Origin: Hyperoodon ampullatus
Taxonomy: Eukaryota > Chordata > Mammalia > Artiodactyla > Ziphiidae
Reading direction: 5' to 3'
DNA: 64,000 nucleotides
NCBI GenBank assembly: GCA_949752795.1
Contig: OX457070.1
Span: 25,506,588-25,570,587, forward strand
Shown: one piece after another, positions 60,061-64,000 of the stretch
Numbering within the stretch: position 1 is the stretch's first letter
How the letters are laid out: each line of letters starts with the position of its first letter
Notes under the pieces: model-generated
Told to the model about the DNA's origin: nothing
What the model saw: the letters and a program-made list of their open reading frames with translations, nothing else
Database searches by the model: none
Program-made: the position numbers and the translations under genes

Positions 60061-61829
60061 TTGCCCCTGAAACGCCCAGAGCCCTTTTATAAGGTGTGCG
60101 GGCGTCGAAGCCTAACCCAAGTCAGTGGGGACGTCACGCCACTCGCCGCAGGCAGAACTGCCTTGCTACGAAGTTTCAACGGGGAAGGACAGGGGGCCGC
60201 TTCCGACCCTTTGACTGTGGCAGAAACTACACGTACTATGCACACTGCAACTTTGATATTGGTGACCTAAGGCGAAAAGCACTATTTTCCCCACTGGAGG
60301 GCAGAAGGCCTGTGGTGTCAAATTTCCCTGAGACAGGGCTGTTCTCTGTCTTCTCTTCACAGCTAGAGTGCCTTCACGGAGAACAGAGTGTCCTTGGAGA
60401 AACAGAGAGCGTCCTGTGCATTCCAGGCGGCATCCCAGATCACCCATTGCGAAAGGGAAATCTCGACCTCTCTCCAGGGTTCAAAGGATCGATCGGATGG
60501 CCCATTCACACATTCAGGCGTTCAGCGGTTTTTCCACTGCCTTCTGGAGAAGTACTGCTGGATCTCTAGTATGCTTGTCCTACGGCACCCAGGTCCTCAC
60601 AGTGTCCCAGGGAACAACACTGCATACAGGATCACCCTTCGTGGCTGACTGAGCAGCACCATGCTACCTAAGGCCTCAGGATCACCAATTGGAAAGCACT
60701 GTGAAAGGCAACCCTGTGCTTTTTCTCCAGAGAGCTCGATGGCCAAAACATTCAACGGACTCACAGAACACAGCACTAGCTCGTATTTCGTAGGTGTCAT
60801 GTCAGTGGACCTCAGGGCAGAGAGTGAGCTGCAAGGATAACACACTCCCCTGAGTGTCCGTTCCGGGTGCCCTTACTTGGCGGACCTCTGCCTATGCCAC
60901 GCACAAACTAGAGAGGGTCTGCAGTTTTCTAAATGTAGATAGATTCCCCTTGAACCCTACTACGCTTAGAGAAACTGAGAGGACACGTCGCAGCCTCCCC
61001 AAAGCCTTACGTCCCATACACCAGCCACACGTTGCCCATCACAACTCACTCGGTTTCGAACTTCATCCAGGAAGTGGCCAGAGTGCCCCCTTCTGTCTGT
61101 TTTGGCTCGCTGGAAACTGAACGGACTCGGGCAGTTTGGAACGTGCAGCTTGGCAATGTATGTGCATGGTCGCACGTCCCAGCTGTAAGCAGGACCGCTG
61201 CAGCCTCCATGCCGCCTGAAATATAGTGCTGCTGCCAGTCTCACGTCCTGGATTGCCCTACGTAGGAAAAGGGCGTTTCCCTGAGGGCAATACGGTGCTT
61301 CCAGTTCCCTGCAAGAGGCATGGGAAAAGCGCCAATGCCTAAAGGGAAAACGACACTGCCTGCCAGGCTCTTACTATGGTCCATGTATTGCATTTGGAAG
61401 ATTGGGCATACATGATTCGCCAGGAAAACCTAGTCCATGGAGTGCCTTCACGTTAGTGAGCTTCTCGGAACTCTGGGATTACTGCGTCCTCCGCACCTCC
61501 CAGGAAAGAACACTGAGACCTGAGTAGCCCTTCCTGGGCGACTTCACAACCCTCAGGGATCTTGGGCCTCCGGGCATCTCTCCCTTAACGCGGAGTGGAA
61601 AGCAGCACACTGCTTTCTTCGTTGGAGAGCTAAGTGTCTGAGCTTTCGAAAGTCCACCCAAACACGGGCCCAGTAGGTCTTTTAAGTGTACGGCCAGTGG
61701 CTCACAGCACTGCACCAGGGCCACAATGAGAAAACACGCTACTCAGGGTTTGTCTCGGGAAGCCTCACTGGCCCTCTCTCTAAGCCAAGCAGGGCGTTGA
61801 CCTTCGAAGCAACCTGACAAAGGCACGGT
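60061..61829 (+). repeat. Unit U34 (E-front/D-back hybrid, inserted unit)
   Basis: The front shares CCTAAGGCG, CATTCAGGCG and GCCTCAGG with U35 (class E) up to 60678. From 60757 it shares ACGGACTCACAG, TCGTATTTCG, AACTGAGAGG and AACGGACTCGG with U33 (class D). Placed between U33 and U35, it is an extra unit formed by an exchange between misaligned D and E units. Confidence 0.92.
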
Positions 61830-63597
61830 TTGCCCCTGAAACGCCCAGAGCCCTTTTATAAGGTGTGCGGGCGTCGAAGCCTAACCCAAGTCAGTGGGGA
61901 CGTCACGCCACTCGCCGCAGGCAGAACTGCCTTGCTACGAAGTTTCAACGGGGAAGGACAGGGGGCCGCTTCCGACCCTTTGACTGTGGCAGAAACTACA
62001 CGTACTATGCACACTGCAACTTTGATATTGGTGACCTAAGGCGAAAAGCACTATTTTCCCCACTGGAGGGCAGAAGGCCTGTGGTGTCAAATTTCCCTGA
62101 GACAGGGCTGTTCTCTGTCTTCTCTTCACAGCTAGAGTGCCTTCACGGAGAACAGAGTGTCCTTGGAGAAACAGAGAGCGTCCTGTGCATTCCAGGCGGC
62201 ATCCCAGATCACCCATTGCGAAAGGGAAATCTCGACCTCTCTCCAGGGTTCAAAGGATCGATCGGATGGCCCATTCACACATTCAGGCGTTCAGCGGTTT
62301 TTCCACTGCCTTCTGGAGAAGTACTGCTGGATCTCTAGTATGCTTGTCCTACGGCACCCAGGTCCTCACAGTGTCCCAGGGAACAACACTGCATACAGGA
62401 TCACCCTTCGTGGCTGACTGAGCAGCACCATGCTACCTAAGGCCTCAGGATCACCAATTGGAAAGCACTGTGAAAGGCAACCCTGTGCTTTTTCTCCAGA
62501 GAGCTCGATGGCCAAAACATTCAACAGACTCCCAGAACACAGCCCTAGCTCGTCTTTCGTAGGTGTCATGTCAGTGGACCTCAGGGCAGAGAGTGAGCTG
62601 CAAGGATGACACACTCTCCTAAGTGCCCGTTCCGGGTGCCCTTACTTGGCGGACCTCTGCCTATGCCACGCACAAAGTAGAGAGGCCCTGCAGTTTTCTA
62701 AATGTAGATAGATTCCCCTGAACCCTACTACGCTTAGAGAAACTGCGAGGACACGTCGCAGCCTCCCCAAAGCCTTACGTCCCATACACCAGCCACACGT
62801 TGCCCATCACAACTCACTCGGTTTCGAACTTCATCCAGGAAGTGGCCAGAGTGCCCCCTTCTGTCTGTTTTGGCTCGCTGGAAACTGAACGTACTCGGGC
62901 AGTTTGGAACGTGCAGCTTGGCAATGTATGTGCATGGTCGCACGTCCCAGCTGTAAGCAGGACGGCTGCAGCCTCCATGCCGCCTGAAATATAGTGCTGC
63001 TGCCAGTCTCACGTCCTGGATTGCCCTACGTAGGAAAAGGGCGTTTCCCTGAGGGCAATACGGTGCTTCCAGTTCCCTGCAAGAGGCATGAGAAAGGCGC
63101 CAATGCCTAAAGGGAAAACGACACTGCCTGCCAGGCTCTTACTATGGTCCATGTATTGCATTTGGAAGATTGGGCATACATCATTCGCCAGGAAAACCTA
63201 GTCCATGGAGTGCCTTCACGTTAGTGAGCTTCTCGGACCTGTGGGATTACTGCGTCCTCTGCACCTCCCAGGAAAGAACACTGAGACCTGAGTAGCCCTT
63301 CCTGGGCGACTTCACAACCCTCAGGGATCTTGGGCCTCCGGGCATCTCTCCCTTAACGCGGAGTGGAAAGCAGCCCACTGCTTTCTTCGTTGGAGAGCTA
63401 AGTGTCTGAGCTTTCGAAAGTCCACCCAAACACGGGCCCAGCAGGTCTTTTAAGTGTACGGCCAGTGGCTCACAGCACTGCACCAGGGCCACAATGAGAA
63501 AACACGCTCCTCAGGGTTTGTCTCGGGAAGCCTCACTGGCCGTCTCTCTAAGCCAAGCAGGCCGTTGACCTTCGAAGCAACCTGACAAAGGCACGGT
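61830..63597 (+). repeat. Unit U35 (class E variant)
   Basis: This E unit has CCTAAGGCG and GCCTCAGG in common with U34, and CACAGCCCTAGC and GGACCTGTGGG of class E. GATGGCC replaces GATGACC. AAGTGCCCG and CATGAGAAAGG are private. Confidence 0.93.
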
Positions 63598-64000
63598 TTG
63601 CCCCTGAAACGCCCAGAGCCCTTTTATAAGGTGTGCGGGCGTCGAAGCCTAACCCAAGTCAGTGGGGACGTCACGCCACTCGCCGCAGGCAGAACTGCCT
63701 TGCTACGAAGTTTCAACGGGGAAGGACAGGGGGCCGCTTCTGACCCTTTCACTGTGGCAGAAACTACACGTACTATGCACACTGCAACTTTGATATTGGT
63801 GACCTAGTGCGAAAAGCAATATTTTCCCCACTGGAGGGCAGAAGGCCTGTGGTGTCAAATTTCCCTGAGACAGGGCTGTTCTCTGTCTTCTCTTCACAGC
63901 TAGAGTGCCTTCACAGAGAACAGAGTGTCCTTGGAGAAACAGAGAGTGTCCTGTGCATTCCAGGCGGCATCCCAGATCACCCATTGCGAAAGGGAAATCT
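63598..64000 (+). repeat. Unit U36 (partial, class D)
   Basis: This is the first 403 bases of a D-like unit with CACAGAGAAC. Private changes are TTCTGACCC, CTTTCACTG and AAGCAATATT. The array continues beyond the window. Confidence 0.93.

Larger units (their letters stand above)
1..64000 (+). repeat. Macrosatellite-like tandem array, ~1768 bp unit, 37 copies
   Basis: The same ~1768 bp sequence recurs head to tail from the first to the last base, always in one orientation. Recurring landmarks, such as the TATA-like block and a GATCGATC block near +430, are spaced 1767-1769 bp apart; the only exception is the first interval of 1777 bp. Most of the 1768/1769 alternation comes from one extra T in the GATTCCCCTTGAACC variant versus GATCCCCCTGAACC or GATTCCCCTGAACC near +945. 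Copies differ mainly by scattered substitutions. No retroelement, microsatellite expansion, inversion or unique sequence interrupts the array. The unit is rich in CpG and looks more than half GC by eye. The family is not one I recognise; a vertebrate macrosatellite is the best inference. Confidence 0.97.
51217..64000 (+). repeat. Irregular type 2 tail with hybrids
   Basis: The D-E alternation breaks here. U29 and U30 are adjacent D units. U31 mixes D and E markers. U32 carries a C-like block. U33 is D-like with private changes, U34 is an E-front/D-back hybrid, U35 is E and U36 is a partial D. Every front end is type 2. The order is what repeated unequal exchange at the margin of a homogenised domain would leave. 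Confidence 0.8.

Noticed and set aside
1..64000. Bacterial operon, phage or CRISPR array
   Set aside because: There are no long frames, no ribosome-binding-site-led genes and no short repeat-spacer pattern. The repeat is 1.77 kb with no unique spacers.
1..64000. Ribosomal DNA or endogenous retrovirus tandem array
   Set aside because: No rRNA core sequence, tRNA primer-binding site, polypurine tract with flanking terminal repeats, or viral protein frames were recognised. The TATA-like box alone is not enough for an LTR call.
1..64000. Assembly artefact by copy-pasting one unit
   Set aside because: Units carry many distinct private variants, ordered HOR patterns and plausible exchange products, which artificial duplication would not produce. 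Local collapse or expansion of near-identical dimers (U21-U24) cannot be excluded.

Overview
The whole 64 kb window is one uninterrupted head-to-tail tandem array of a single repeat unit of about 1768 bp (1767-1777 bp in register): 35 complete copies plus a partial copy at each edge. I find no convincing protein-coding gene, no tRNA or rRNA gene, no recognisable transposable-element insertion, no CRISPR and no unique sequence. Open frames are short, lie in every frame on both strands and recur once per unit, as expected from repeating a ~1.77 kb sequence. The size, array structure, higher-order organisation, mammalian-type promoter and splice-like motifs and high CpG content suggest a eukaryotic macrosatellite, most likely vertebrate and plausibly mammalian. 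I do not recognise the family or species. Bacterial or phage origin is very unlikely.

Units are numbered U0 (partial, left edge) to U36 (partial, right edge). Each starts 27 bp before its TATA-like box. Two front-end sequence classes exist. Type 1 (U0, U2-U14, U16) has TATAAGATGTACGGG after the TATA (not visible in truncated U0), GAGAGCAG at about +236 and GGTCTG before the acceptor-like tract. Type 2 (U1, U15, U17-U36) has TATAAGGTGTGCGGG, GGGCTG, and GAGGGCAG (GATGGCAG in U15).

Layout. (1) 1-3472: two divergent units, one with an 8 bp pyrimidine insertion. (2) 3473-26460: a domain built on a trimeric higher-order repeat (HOR) A-B-C of 5305 bp, with one contraction (U2-U3), one inserted hybrid unit (U9) and a mosaic unit at its right edge (U14). 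(3) 26461-29997: two transitional units, U15 and U16. (4) 29998-51216: a dimeric HOR D-E of 3536-3537 bp in six near-identical copies. (5) 51217-64000: an irregular tail with adjacent D units, a mosaic (U32) carrying a block of the distant C type, and a second inserted hybrid (U34).

Each unit also carries sequence that could act in chromatin or transcription: a TATA-like box followed by CpG-dense DNA and a near-CRE; a CTCF-core-like motif that is intact in type 2 units and damaged in type 1 units; a strong 3' splice-site-like tract; a 10-base match to the left part of the CENP-B box; and short inverted repeats. These are motif readings by eye and are hypotheses. The array structure itself is directly visible and secure.
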